DNA of 64,000 nt from CAVQRB01 sp963715055 (GCA_963715055.1 CAVQRB010000019.1:82074-146073), one strand, 5' to 3'; positions 8,867-17,960 are shown, numbered from the stretch's first letter. Translations and numbers: made by a program. Notes: generated by a model from the letters alone, not told the origin.

Positions 8867-10258
8867 ATGCGCATGACCCGCTATTTCCTGCCCGTTCTCC
8901 GCGAAAATCCCGCGGAGGCGCAGATCGTGAGCCACCGGCTGATGCTCCGGGCGGGCATGATCAAGCAGAACGCAGCGGGCATCTACTCCTGGCTGCCGCT
9001 CGGGTTCAAGGTGCTGCGCAAGATCGAGAACATCGTGCATGAGGAGCAACAGCGCGCGGGCCATATCCCGATGCTGATGCCGACGTTGCAACCGGCAGAT
9101 CTCTGGCGCGAAAGCGGGCGCTATGACGACTACGGCGAGGAGATGCTGCGGATCAAGGATCGGCAGGGTCGCGACATGCTCTACGGTCCCACCAACGAGG
9201 AGATGATCACCGACATCTTCCGCGCCCATGTGGGCAGCTACAAGGACCTGCCGCTGACGCTCTATCACATACAGTGGAAGTTCCGCGACGAGATGCGCCC
9301 GCGCTTCGGCGTCATGCGGGGCCGCGAGTTCTTCATGAAGGACGGCTACAACTTCGACCTGACCAAGGAGGACGCGCTGCATGCCTACAACCGCCATCTG
9401 GTAAGCTACCTGCGCACCTATGAGCGCATGGGGTTGCAGGCGATACCGATGCGTGCCGACAGCGGGCCGATCGGCGGCGATGATACCCATGAATTCCTCG
9501 TGCTGGCGGAGACCGGCGAGTCCGAGGTCTTCTATGACAGCGCCGTGACAGATCTGACCTTCGGTGACCGAGAGATCAATTACGATGACAAGGCGCAATG
9601 TCAGTCGATCCTGCAAGAGTTCACGTCGAAATACGCCCGTACCGACGAGACACACGATGAGGCTGTCTTCAGCCAGATCCCCGAAGAACGCCGCCGCACC
9701 GCACGCGGCATCGAAGTGGGACAGATCTTCTACTTCGGCACCAAGTACTCCGATGCGATGGGGGCCACGGTGCAGGGTCCCGACGGCAAGCCTACGCCCG
9801 TGCACATGGGCAGCCACGGCATCGGCGTGAGCCGTCTGGTGGGTGCGATCATCGAGGCGAGCCATGACGACAAGGGCATCATCTGGCCCGAGGGCGTCAC
9901 GCCCTTCCATTGCGGGATCGTGAACCTCAAACAGGGCGACCGCGAGGCCGACGAGGCTTGCGAGGCGCTCTACAAGTCACTTGCCGTCTTGGGGCTGGAG
10001 CCGCTCTATGATGACCGTGACGAACGCGCCGGCGGCAAATTCGCCACGATGGATCTCATCGGCCTGCCCTGGCGGATCACCGTGGGACCGCGCGGGTTGA
10101 AAAACGGCGTGGTCGAACTGACCAGCCGCCGTACCGGCGAGAGCGCGGAATTGCCGCCCGAAGCGGCGGTGCGGAAGATCGCAGAGATCTACCGCGCGCA
10201 TCAGCCCAAGGAACACGTGCAGATGATGGGACACCGCTCCTTTCATACCTACATCTGA
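8867..10258 (+). CDS. proS: prolyl-tRNA synthetase (short alphaproteobacterial type)
   Basis: This 463-aa class II synthetase charges tRNA-Pro. It starts MRMTRYFLPVLRENP and carries the class II motif 2 segment (QWKFRDEMRPRFGVMRGREF, about residues 135-154) and motif 3 (HMGSHGIGVSRLVGAI). Past residue 200 the sequence moves quickly to the C-terminal part, as expected for the form lacking the large editing insertion of E. coli ProS. The last ~12 residues (after QPKEHVQMM) extend a little beyond the usual end. A GC-rich hairpin follows at 10265-10286, then lolC. Confidence 0.96.
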   Translation: MRMTRYFLPVLRENPAEAQIVSHRLMLRAGMIKQNAAGIYSWLPLGFKVLRKIENIVHEEQQRAGHIPMLMPTLQPADLWRESGRYDDYGEEMLRIKDRQGRDMLYGPTNEEMITDIFRAHVGSYKDLPLTLYHIQWKFRDEMRPRFGVMRGREFFMKDGYNFDLTKEDALHAYNRHLVSYLRTYERMGLQAIPMRADSGPIGGDDTHEFLVLAETGESEVFYDSAVTDLTFGDREINYDDKAQCQSILQEFTSKYARTDETHDEAVFSQIPEERRRTARGIEVGQIFYFGTKYSDAMGATVQGPDGKPTPVHMGSHGIGVSRLVGAIIEASHDDKGIIWPEGVTPFHCGIVNLKQGDREADEACEALYKSLAVLGLEPLYDDRDERAGGKFATMDLIGLPWRITVGPRGLKNGVVELTSRRTGESAELPPEAAVRKIAEIYRAHQPKEHVQMMGHRSFHTYI

Positions 10259-10264
10259 CCCGGA

Positions 10265-10286
10265 CCGCCCGGGTAGAGCCGGGCGG
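10265..10286. other. GC-rich hairpin between proS and lolC
   Basis: An 8-bp perfect inverted repeat, CCGCCCGG / CCGGGCGG, has a 6-nt loop. No T-run follows on either strand, so it is not a convincing intrinsic terminator. It could stabilise the proS mRNA 3' end or attenuate read-through into lolC. Confidence 0.5.
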
Positions 10287-10330
10287 GCCCAATGGCCACG
10301 CTGCGCAAAGCGCCACTTCCATGAGGACCC

Positions 10331-11617
10331 ATGGCACGACCGCCCGCACCTTTCGCGCCCTACGAATGGATGATCGCCTGGCGCTACCTACGGGCGCGGC
10401 GCGCGGAGGGCGGCGTGAGCGGCATGACCTGGATCAGCCTGATCGGCATCACGCTCGCGGTATTCGCGCTGATCGCCACGCTCTCGGTACGCTCGGGCTT
10501 CCGGGCGGAATTCGTCGACACGATCCTCGGGGCCAATGCCCATGTCACCGTCTACCAGCTCGGCGCCATCGGTCCGGGCGGGCGGCTTGACCGAACGATC
10601 ACCGATTACCAAGCGCTCGCAGCCTCCGTTGCCGCCGTACCGGGCGTGACCCGCGCGGCCCCGTTGATCCGCGGTCAGGTGCTCAGCGCCTTTCAGGACC
10701 GCAATGCAGGCGTGGAGGTGTTTGGCATTGACGAAGGCAGCCTGAAAACCCTGCCGCGCATCGCGGACCCCGCCACCGGCCAGGGTGACATCGACCGTTT
10801 CGGCGAGGGCATCGCCATCGGCGTCGGCGTGGCGCGCGACCTCGGGGTCGGGGTGGGCGACAAGATCCGTCTGATCTCGCCCAATGGCGTCAAGACGGCC
10901 TTCGGCACCTCGCCGCGGGTCAATGCCTATGAGGTTGTCTACATCTTCTCTGCAGGGCGCTATGACATCGACCGCACCCGCGCCTACCTGCCCTTCGCCG
11001 AAGCGCAGTCCTACTTCAACCGCGAGGGGGTCGCGGATGAGATCGAGGTGATGGTGGAAGCCCCCGAGCGGATCGAAACTCTGGTGCCTGCCCTCTTGCA
11101 GGCGGCCGGCGAGCGCGGCCAGGTCTGGACCTGGCGCGACTCCGCGGGCGGTTTCCTGCGCGCGCTGGAGGTCGAAGACAACGTGATGTTCATCATCCTG
11201 TCGATCCTCGTGCTGATCGCCGCCATGAACATCGTCTCGGGTCTCATCATGCTGGTCAAGAACAAGGGTCGTGACATCGGGATCCTGCGCACCATAGGGC
11301 TTACCGAAGGTGCGATCCTGCGGGTATTCTTTATTTGCGGCGCCTCGACGGGGGTGATCGGCACGGCGATGGGCGTGATCCTGGGCTGCCTTTTCGCCAT
11401 CTACATCGACCCGATCTTCTCCTTCGTGAACGTGCTGATGGGCGGCGGCGTCTGGGACCCGTCGATCCGCGGCGTCTATGCGCTGCCCGCCGAGCTCCAT
11501 CTCTCCGATGTGCTTTCTGCCGTGGCGCTCTCGCTGGGGCTCTCCTTCGTGGTCACGATCTTTCCGGCGCGGCGTGCAGCACGGATGAACCCGGTCGAGG
11601 CGTTGCGCTATGAATGA
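10331..11617 (+). CDS. lolC: lipoprotein-releasing ABC transporter permease LolC/E
   Basis: This 428-aa inner-membrane subunit belongs to the Lol complex, which extracts outer-membrane lipoproteins from the inner membrane. It begins with the cytoplasmic EWMIAWRYLRARR element. A first TM segment lies near residues 35-60, followed by a large periplasmic MacB-PCD-type domain (about 65-270) and three more TM segments from about 285. The last ones are followed by the FtsX-like ending FPARRAARMNPVEALRYE. Its 3' end overlaps lolD by 8 bp. Alphaproteobacteria usually have a single LolC/E-type permease; none other is visible here. Confidence 0.93.
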   Translation: MARPPAPFAPYEWMIAWRYLRARRAEGGVSGMTWISLIGITLAVFALIATLSVRSGFRAEFVDTILGANAHVTVYQLGAIGPGGRLDRTITDYQALAASVAAVPGVTRAAPLIRGQVLSAFQDRNAGVEVFGIDEGSLKTLPRIADPATGQGDIDRFGEGIAIGVGVARDLGVGVGDKIRLISPNGVKTAFGTSPRVNAYEVVYIFSAGRYDIDRTRAYLPFAEAQSYFNREGVADEIEVMVEAPERIETLVPALLQAAGERGQVWTWRDSAGGFLRALEVEDNVMFIILSILVLIAAMNIVSGLIMLVKNKGRDIGILRTIGLTEGAILRVFFICGASTGVIGTAMGVILGCLFAIYIDPIFSFVNVLMGGGVWDPSIRGVYALPAELHLSDVLSAVALSLGLSFVVTIFPARRAARMNPVEALRYE

Positions 11618-12293
11618 GCTGGTCCTGGCACTTCATGGCATCGCCAAGTCCTACAACAAGGGGCTCCCGGGCGAGGTCGAGGTCCTGCGCGACATCGACC
11701 TCAACGTCGCCAAGGGCGAGGTGGTCGCGCTGGTGGCACCATCGGGGGCAGGTAAATCCACGCTTCTGCATATCGCAGGGCTGCTCGATACACCTGACAA
11801 GGGCGCGGTTCGGATCGCTGGAGAGGAGATGTCCGGCCTCTCCGATGCGCGCCGGACAGCGGTGCGGCGCTCCGATGTGGGCTTCATCTACCAGTTCCAT
11901 CACCTGCTGCCGGAATTCACCGCAGAGGAAAACATCGTGCTGCCACAACTGGCCAACGGGATTGCCCGCAGTACCGCCGATGCGCGCGCGCGCGATCTTC
12001 TGGGCAAGGTCGGCATTGCCCCGCGGGCGGGACACCGGCCTGCGGCCCTCTCGGGCGGCGAGCAGCAGCGCGTGGCCTTCTGCCGCGCGCTGGCGAATGC
12101 GCCGAAACTGCTGCTGGCGGATGAACCGACAGGCAACCTCGATCCCGCGACCTCCGATCAGGTCTTCGGCGTGTTGCTCGATCTGGTGCGCGCCACGGGG
12201 CTTTCGGCGGTGATCGCGACGCACAACCTCGAACTCGCGGCGCGGATGGACCGGCAGATCCGGCTCGACGCGGGCAGGCTGATCTCCTCCTGA
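11610..12293 (+). CDS. lolD: lipoprotein-releasing ABC transporter ATP-binding protein LolD
   Basis: This 227-aa ABC ATPase powers the LolC/E permease. Visible motifs are Walker A APSGAGKST (residues 43-51; the first Gly is Ala), the ABC signature LSGGEQQRVAFCRAL, and Walker B LLLADEPTGNLD followed by the switch His in IATHNLE. It starts inside the lolC 3' end, which indicates translational coupling. Confidence 0.95.
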   Translation: MNELVLALHGIAKSYNKGLPGEVEVLRDIDLNVAKGEVVALVAPSGAGKSTLLHIAGLLDTPDKGAVRIAGEEMSGLSDARRTAVRRSDVGFIYQFHHLLPEFTAEENIVLPQLANGIARSTADARARDLLGKVGIAPRAGHRPAALSGGEQQRVAFCRALANAPKLLLADEPTGNLDPATSDQVFGVLLDLVRATGLSAVIATHNLELAARMDRQIRLDAGRLISS

Positions 12294-12306
12294 GGCAATC
12301 AATTGC

Positions 12307-12333
12307 TTGACGGCGCTCAAGGCTTTCCGTCAA
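12307..12333. promoter_or_regulatory. inverted repeat upstream of the Ldh gene
   Basis: TTGACGG and CCGTCAA form a 7-bp inverted repeat with a 13-nt spacer between lolD and the Ldh-family gene. It is just preceded by a small palindrome (GCAAT-CA-ATTGC, 12295-12306). It could be an operator or an imperfect terminator without a T-run. Only the symmetry is visible. Confidence 0.35.
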
Positions 12334-12356
12334 CGTGATCCGGCGAGGACGCACCC

Positions 12357-13352
12357 ATGAGCCACCACACGCTTGATGAAATCGAAACGCTGACCCGGGC
12401 GGCCTTGCGCAAGCATGGAGCCAATGAGTTCGCCGCGGCGGAGGTTGCCCGCGCGGTGCGTGTGGCGGAGAGCTTCGGCAACAAGATCTGCGGTCTGTAC
12501 TACGTGGAAAGTTACTGCCAGCAGTTGCAGAGCGGTCGAGTCAGGGGAGATGCAACGCCCATCGTGTCGAGCCCGCGGCCGGCGGCGATCCACGTCGATG
12601 CGGGCTTCGGTTTTGCGCAACCGGCCTTCGCCTACGGCATGATCACGGTTCTGGATGCCGCACGCCAGTTCGGCACCGCGACGCTTGCGGTGGCCCATGC
12701 CCATACCTGCACCTCGCTGGGCTACTTCACCGAGCAGATCGCGCAGGCCGGGTGCATCGCCATCGGCTTCACCAATGCCTCGCCCATCGTTGCCGCGCCG
12801 GGGGGCAAGACGCGGGTCATCGGCACCAATCCGATCGCGTTTTCGGTGCCCGACGGCAAGGGCGGGCTGGCCATGCAGTTCGATCAATCGACCACGACCG
12901 TTGCCCTGGGCAAGATCACCATGGCCAAGGCCGCGGGCACCACAATCCCCGAGGGCTGGGCGCTGGATGCAGAGGGAGAGCCCACGACCGATCCGGAGGC
13001 CGCCTTGCAGGGCTCCCTCGTATCGATGGGCGGCTACAAGGGCTGGGGCTTCGGGCTGATGGCGGAAATCCTCGCGGCGGGCATGACGGGCTCGCTGCTG
13101 TCGCGGGATGTGAAACCGCTGAAAGCGCCGGAAGGGGCACCGCATGACCTGGGGCAGTTCTACATCGTGATCGATCCCAGCAGCGCGTCCGATTTCGGCG
13201 CGCGGGTGCGCGCGCTGGCAGAGGCGGTGAGCGTCGACGAGGGCGCGCGGATGCCGGGGCAGAAGCGAAAGCCCACCCAGAAGGTGGAAGTATCCGACGA
13301 AATCTGGAAGCAACTTCAGCGGCTTGCGGAAGATTCTAAACCTTCTGCGTGA
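12357..13352 (+). CDS. Ldh family (malate/L-lactate-type) oxidoreductase
   Basis: This 331-aa protein belongs to the Ldh_2 family of NAD(P)-dependent dehydrogenases. It shows the family-typical GLYYVESYCQQL, FGFAQPAFAYG, AHTCTSLGYF and GFTNASPIVAAPGG blocks (residues 40-145). Members reduce 2-oxoacids or oxidise malate, lactate, ureidoglycolate or delta1-piperideine-2-carboxylate. The substrate is not determinable here. The last 17 bp overlap the convergent DMT-permease gene. Confidence 0.87.
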   Translation: MSHHTLDEIETLTRAALRKHGANEFAAAEVARAVRVAESFGNKICGLYYVESYCQQLQSGRVRGDATPIVSSPRPAAIHVDAGFGFAQPAFAYGMITVLDAARQFGTATLAVAHAHTCTSLGYFTEQIAQAGCIAIGFTNASPIVAAPGGKTRVIGTNPIAFSVPDGKGGLAMQFDQSTTTVALGKITMAKAAGTTIPEGWALDAEGEPTTDPEAALQGSLVSMGGYKGWGFGLMAEILAAGMTGSLLSRDVKPLKAPEGAPHDLGQFYIVIDPSSASDFGARVRALAEAVSVDEGARMPGQKRKPTQKVEVSDEIWKQLQRLAEDSKPSA

Positions 13353-13770
13353 CGAAAACCCCGAGCGCCATGAGTGCGATGCCCAAGGCACGCGTCGTCC
13401 CCATCGGCGTGATGCGGGCGCCGAAAAGCCCGAAGTGGTCGATGATCGCGGCGCTGATCAACTGTCCCAGCAGCACGAAAAACACAGCATTTCCAACGCC
13501 GAAGCTCGGCGCGATATAGGTGATCGTGAGCACGTAGAAGGCGACAAGAAGACCGGCTGTGAAGAGGTGCTTCGGGGCCGTGGCCAGCTTCGCGAGCGCC
13601 TGTGGTCCCGTCACCAGAGTGACGACGGCACAGGCAAGGAAGGCCACGACGAAAAGCGTGCTGGCGGCGGCAGCGGGCGAGCCGATGCGCACGCCGAGGG
13701 CCGCGTTCAAACTGGCCAGAACGGGGATGCCGATACCGGCAAGCAGCATGATCAGGGCATGATGGGCCAT
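13336..13770 (-). CDS. small DMT-superfamily permease (DUF606/YdcZ type)
   Basis: This 144-aa, highly hydrophobic protein has about five TM segments, ending with a run that closes in ALGVFVTQKV. The size and motifs (IPVLASLNAALG near the N-terminus, FFVLLGQLISAAIIDHFGLFG near residue 100) fit the DUF606/YdcZ half-size DMT family, which normally acts as a dimer. The substrate is unknown. The ATG at 13770 follows a GGAGA-type site; the frame is open further upstream but that part is not membrane-like. Confidence 0.78.
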   Translation of the reverse strand: MAHHALIMLLAGIGIPVLASLNAALGVRIGSPAAAASTLFVVAFLACAVVTLVTGPQALAKLATAPKHLFTAGLLVAFYVLTITYIAPSFGVGNAVFFVLLGQLISAAIIDHFGLFGARITPMGTTRALGIALMALGVFVTQKV

Positions 13771-13826
13771 CGGCGTCTCCTTCGGTGCGCGCAGACCATG
13801 GCGCGGCGCAGCCGGAGCGGCAAGCC

Positions 13827-14507
13827 CTAGCCGCAAATACCGTTCAACTCGACGCCGTCCCAGGGCAGGCCCACCGCATAGGCGCGCGACTGCGGCAGCT
13901 TTTCCACCGGCATCGCCTGCGCGATCAGGTCGTGCAGGCGCGCGGTGCGCGGCGCGCTGGGCGCGAGCGAGCGGCAGCAGACATATTCCTCCACGATCGC
14001 GCCCTGCTGTTCGAAACCGAAGTCGCTGAACCGCGGTTCCGTTTCAAGATCAAAGAGATAGGGATCGCTGGCCCCGTCGTGCTCGAAGGCCGCGCGCAGC
14101 GGCGTGTAGCCGGTGAGCTTGCGGTTCTGCCACTGCCAGACGTGGGTCAGCTCATGGGAGAGCAGCATGGCGGAGATCAGGCCGATCTGCTCGGGGTAGT
14201 CGGGCAGGTAGTCGTCGCGGTACCAGTCACGGTCGAAGAAGACGCGGTTGTGAATGGCCACGGCGGCGGGTTTCGAGGTGACGGTTGCGGTCGTGATCGG
14301 CGGCAGGATCAACTCGCGGCAGGTGGTGCGGGGACGGGCCTTGCGCTCGAAAGTGACGGCGCGGGTGGGGGCCCCGTCGACCAGCCGCACCTTGGAGATA
14401 TCGAGGGTGTCGCCATGCAGGATGCGCGCGAAATCGGCCTCGGTATCCGTCAGCGGGCGACCACAGGCGGCGAGGAAAAGGAGGGCGATGAGAGGGGCCA
14501 GACGCAT
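13827..14507 (-). CDS. putative lipoprotein with HExxH metalloprotease-like motif
   Basis: This 226-aa protein begins MRLAPLIALLFLAACG, a lipoprotein signal with lipobox LAAC, so it is probably membrane-anchored in the periplasm. The mature protein has HELTHVWQWQ at about residues 117-126 (the HExxH zinc motif seen in eCIS-core/DUF4157-like and Vgr-associated proteins) and a downstream EEYVCC segment that might supply a third ligand. Proteolysis is inferred from the motif only. Start 14507 is chosen because it begins the signal peptide. Confidence 0.68.
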   Translation of the reverse strand: MRLAPLIALLFLAACGRPLTDTEADFARILHGDTLDISKVRLVDGAPTRAVTFERKARPRTTCRELILPPITTATVTSKPAAVAIHNRVFFDRDWYRDDYLPDYPEQIGLISAMLLSHELTHVWQWQNRKLTGYTPLRAAFEHDGASDPYLFDLETEPRFSDFGFEQQGAIVEEYVCCRSLAPSAPRTARLHDLIAQAMPVEKLPQSRAYAVGLPWDGVELNGICG

Positions 14508-14691
14508 GGCTCTAGGAGGGCCAGAAATCGCGACGGCGATCAAGAGCGAATGCGCGGCGGCGGATCAACTCTTGGGGAGCGGGGGAGGTCCGCGAGGCGG
14601 GTGCGGGGTGGCGGAAAACGGCGTGGGGCCCCGTCACGGGGCTGAGCCGTTTTTCTCTTTTGAGACCAGAGAGATAAGGGGGGTGACATTC

Positions 14692-14724
14692 GTACACCCC
14701 CTGTACACCCCCCGTACACCCCCT
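14692..14724. repeat. three tandem 11-bp repeats (GTACACCCCCY)
   Basis: Three head-to-tail copies read GTACACCCCCT, GTACACCCCCC and GTACACCCCCT. Immediately upstream, GGGGGGTG at about 14678-14685 can pair with CACCCCC of the first copy, giving a possible stem. Function unknown; protein-binding site, slipped-strand repeat or dispersed genomic repeat are all possible. Confidence 0.8.
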
Positions 14725-15103
14725 GAATCCTGTTTCGCGGGGTTCGCCGCGGATCTTCATTGGATGGTGAGGAAGGTTACCGGGCGCGTGAGTTCTGCGC
14801 GCGGTGGACTGCTCGCCGAGGCGGTGATGCGCGTCTGTCAGGTGGCGGTCCTGGTGCAGGCCCTGAGGCGGAGCCCCGGTACGCGAGACGCGGAAACCAA
14901 CGGTTGGGCAGGGCCGCGCCCGGACCTCGGGCCGGAGGGCGTCTTGCAGTTGGAGGCGTGTATAGCAAACGATCCGGGCGGATCGGCTGTAGCCGTCGGA
15001 ACTGTCCGGTGGACCGTTTGAGCCCGGAGGGATGCGGGAGCATCAGGGGGCACGCAGTGCGCCCTCCCTGCAGGGTCGAACTCGCAAACGCCGGACGGGC
15101 GCG

Positions 15104-15124
15104 GCCCGAGGCGGGGCCTCGGGC
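15104..15124. other. hairpin in gene-poor region
   Basis: GCCCGAGG and CCTCGGGC form an 8-bp perfect stem with a 5-nt loop. Other inverted repeats lie just upstream (CGATCCG/CGGATCG at about 14969-14984, CCCTGCAGGG at about 15066-15075). No T-run follows. It may be part of a structured RNA or merely a consequence of high GC. Confidence 0.4.
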
Positions 15125-15342
15125 TAAAGTCATCGGGATTGTGCTAAAATCAGCTAAATCGCAGATAAAAGAAATGAAATCTCAGAAAAGGTTTCTCCAA
15201 ACAACCTTCGTCGCAAGATAGTCATGGATAATCGTTCTTACGACAGATTCTGTTTCTCCGCATGTGCACAACTGACGAAATATTCGCCCTTTTCAAGGCT
15301 GATCCACTCGATCATAGTTATCTGAAATATCCTCAAAAGAGG

Positions 15343-15899
15343 TCATGAACGCTTTCGCCTGATGCTCAAGCCCGCGCAGTAGTTCCTGACCACAAAACCG
15401 GGTCCTCGAATTTCATTCTTTCGAAAGTCTTCGGTATCTTCTTCTGTGAATAGCATCAGCGGTTTGAACCAGATTTTGTCTGGCCAACGGCTCACTATCA
15501 TCTTGGCATTTAGGAACGCGTGCCCACGCGCATTCTTGACGATGAATTTCTTCCAAAGCTGATCGTCCGGTTCCCAAGACAGAATACTGCTTGCGGCGTT
15601 CTTCGACGACCAAATCTGCTCGCGCATGCGGCGATCACTTTTGAGGACGTTTCGTGCTTTCGGAAGGATTTGGTCATTTGCCTGATGGGTGCCTGTAGCA
15701 CTGAAGAAAGACAACTGTAGGCATAGCTTTCACAGGCGGAGAAACGACGATTGCAACACGCACACACCGGGACGGTTGGGAGTACTTCGGATTCGAGGTT
15801 CTTGAACAATCGCTCTGCAATTGGGACGTGATCTTGAGTGATATGTCTCACATCTGAACGTCGCTTGCCGCAGTGACAGCAACGCTCGCCTTGAGCCAT
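15343..15899 (-). pseudogene. HNH-endonuclease-like gene, frameshifted
   Basis: The N-terminal frame (from 15899) encodes a zinc-type HNH protein: CCHCGKRR at residues 7-14, TQDHVPIAERLF at 21-32, then VCACCNRRFS. After SYAYSCLSS the frame changes. The natural continuation (SATGTHQANDQILPKARNVL...) lies in another frame from about 15714 to the stop at 15343. Joining them needs about one missing base near 15705-15725. Such proteins are usually nuclease-like accessory genes. The local DNA is AT-richer than its neighbours, which fits horizontal acquisition followed by decay, but a sequencing error cannot be excluded. Confidence 0.62.
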
Positions 15900-15933
15900 T
15901 CCTCGAATGACAATTGAAATGTTATTGGCTCAC

Positions 15934-17892
15934 TCAAACATCCAACTCCTCCACGAACCGCGCGTTCTCCTGAATGTACTGGAAGCGCAGTTCGGGCTTC
16001 TTGCCCATCAGGCGCTCCACGAGGTCCGAGGTCTCGCCGGGCGTGTCCTCGTCGATGGAGACCCGGATCAGCTTGCGGGTTTTCGGGTCCATCGTGGTCT
16101 CTTTCAGATCCTTGGCGTCCATTTCGCCCAGGCCCTTGAAGCGGGAGACGTCGATCTTGCCCTTGCCGCCCAGACCCTTTTCCAGCCAGCGGTTCTTTTC
16201 CGCCTCATCGAGGCAGTAGACGCGCTTGGCCCCTTGGGTGAGGCGGAAGAGCGGCGGGCAGGCGAGGTAGAGGTGGCCTGCGTCGATCATCGGGCGCATC
16301 TGGGTGAAGAAGAAGGTCATCAGGAGGGCCGCGATATGGGCGCCGTCGACGTCGGCGTCGGTCATGATGATGATCTTGTCATAGCGCAGATCATCGAGGT
16401 TGAACTTGCTGCCGATGCCGCAGCCCAGGGCCTCGCAGAGATCGGAGATTTCGGCGTTGGTGCCAAGCTTTGACGAGGCCGCGCCCAGCACGTTGAGGAT
16501 CTTGCCCTTGAGCGGCAGCAGGGCCTGCGTGGTGCGGTCGCGCGCGCCCTTGCCGGAGCCGCCCGCAGAGTCGCCCTCGACGATGAAAAGTTCGGTGCCG
16601 GCGCGGTCCTTGGAGGTGCAGTCGGTGAGCTTGCCGGGCAGGCGCAGTTTCTTGGTGGCCGATTTGCGCTGGGTTTCCTTCTCCTGCCGGCGGCGCAGGC
16701 GTTCCTCGGCGCGCAGCACGAGGAAATCGAGGATGGCGCCGGCGGATTTGGTGTCAGCGGCGAGCCAGTTGTCGAAGTGGTCGCGCACGGCGTTCTCGAC
16801 GAATTTGGCGGCCTCGACGGTGGCGAGGCGGTCCTTGGTTTGCCCTACGAATTCGGGTTCGCGGATGAAGCAGGACACGAGCGCGCAGCCGCCCGTGAGC
16901 AGGTCCTCGCGGGTGATCTCCCTGGCCTTGCGGTTGTTGGAAAGCTCGCCGTAGGCGCGGATGCCCTTGAGGATCGCGGCCCAGAAGCCCGCTTCATGGG
17001 TGCCGCCTTCGGGGGTCGGCACGGTGTTGCAGTAGGATTGCAGGAAGCCGTCGCGCGAGGGGGTCCAGTTGATCGCCCATTCGACCTTGCCCGGCGCGTT
17101 GAATTTCTCGCGGAAATCGACGGTGCCGGCGAAGGGCTGGTCGGCGTAGGTGGTCGCACTCCCCATGGTTTCGCGCAGGTAGTCGGCGAGGCCGCCGGGG
17201 AAGTGGAAGCTGGCCTCCGTGGGGGTTTCGCCGTCGTGAATCGCGGATTTCCAGCGGATTTCGACGCCCGAGAAGAGGTAGGCCTTGGAGCGGATCGATT
17301 TGAAGAGGCGCGCGGGCTTGAAGCGGTGGTGGCCGAAGATCTGCTCGTCGGCGTGGAAGGTGACGGTGGTGCCGCGGCGGTTCTGGGTGGGCCCGAGTTT
17401 TGCGATCGGCCCGAGCGGGATGCCGCGGGAGAAGCGTTGTTCGTAAAGCTCCTTGTTGCGCGCGACCTGCACGACCATGGAATCACTGAGCGCGTTCACC
17501 ACGGAGGCGCCGACGCCATGCAGGCCTCCGGAGGTCTCATAGGCCTTGCCCGAGAACTTGCCGCCCGCGTGGAGCGTGCAGAGGATGACTTCGAGGGCGG
17601 ATTTGTCGGGGAATTTCGGGTGCGGGTCGATGGGGATGCCGCGGCCGTTGTCGCGGATCACGACGGAGTAGTCTTCGAGCAGTTCGACCTCGATGCGGTT
17701 GGCGTGGCCCGCGACGGCCTCGTCCATGGAGTTGTCGAGCACTTCGGCGACAAGGTGGTGCAGCGCGCGCTCGTCGGTGCCGCCGATATACATGCCGGGG
17801 CGTTTGCGCACGGGTTCCAGCCCCTCGAGCACCTCGATGGAGGAGGCGTCATAGGTCTGGGGCTCGGCGCTGGAGAGAAGGTCGTCGGTCAT
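15934..17892 (-). CDS. parE: DNA topoisomerase IV subunit B
   Basis: This 652-aa ATPase subunit of topoisomerase IV decatenates daughter chromosomes. The GHKL ATPase motifs are VLDNSMDEAVAG (about residues 48-59) and DNGRGIPIDPHP. The TOPRIM domain has EGDSAGGSGKGARD and DADVDGAHI. The C-terminus ends RFQYIQENARFVEELDV. GyrB-specific long insertions are absent, favouring ParE. The ATG at 17892 gives MTDDLLSS, a typical start; the frame is open 24 codons further upstream. It is flanked on both sides by disrupted accessory genes. Confidence 0.95.
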   Translation of the reverse strand: MTDDLLSSAEPQTYDASSIEVLEGLEPVRKRPGMYIGGTDERALHHLVAEVLDNSMDEAVAGHANRIEVELLEDYSVVIRDNGRGIPIDPHPKFPDKSALEVILCTLHAGGKFSGKAYETSGGLHGVGASVVNALSDSMVVQVARNKELYEQRFSRGIPLGPIAKLGPTQNRRGTTVTFHADEQIFGHHRFKPARLFKSIRSKAYLFSGVEIRWKSAIHDGETPTEASFHFPGGLADYLRETMGSATTYADQPFAGTVDFREKFNAPGKVEWAINWTPSRDGFLQSYCNTVPTPEGGTHEAGFWAAILKGIRAYGELSNNRKAREITREDLLTGGCALVSCFIREPEFVGQTKDRLATVEAAKFVENAVRDHFDNWLAADTKSAGAILDFLVLRAEERLRRRQEKETQRKSATKKLRLPGKLTDCTSKDRAGTELFIVEGDSAGGSGKGARDRTTQALLPLKGKILNVLGAASSKLGTNAEISDLCEALGCGIGSKFNLDDLRYDKIIIMTDADVDGAHIAALLMTFFFTQMRPMIDAGHLYLACPPLFRLTQGAKRVYCLDEAEKNRWLEKGLGGKGKIDVSRFKGLGEMDAKDLKETTMDPKTRKLIRVSIDEDTPGETSDLVERLMGKKPELRFQYIQENARFVEELDV

Positions 17893-17960
17893 GGGCTGCT
17901 CGTTTTTGCGGTTTTGCGGGCAAGTATGGCAGAGGGGGCGGACCGGGGGAAGGGCGCGGC

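Larger units (their letters stand above)
14508..15342. other. gene-poor region of about 835 bp
   Basis: No convincing gene was found. Open frames here on both strands are low-complexity and Arg/Pro-rich. The stretch holds a triple 11-bp repeat (14692-14724) and several GC-rich hairpins. From about 15130 it becomes clearly more AT-rich than the rest of the window, up to the broken HNH gene. Confidence 0.6.

Noticed and set aside
10265..10286. Strong intrinsic terminator after proS
   Set aside because: The hairpin is strong but no T-run follows on the plus strand, so it is listed only as a hairpin.
14777..15133. 118-codon minus-strand frame in the gene-poor region
   Set aside because: Low-complexity Arg/Pro/Ala composition, no ribosome site and no recognisable domain.
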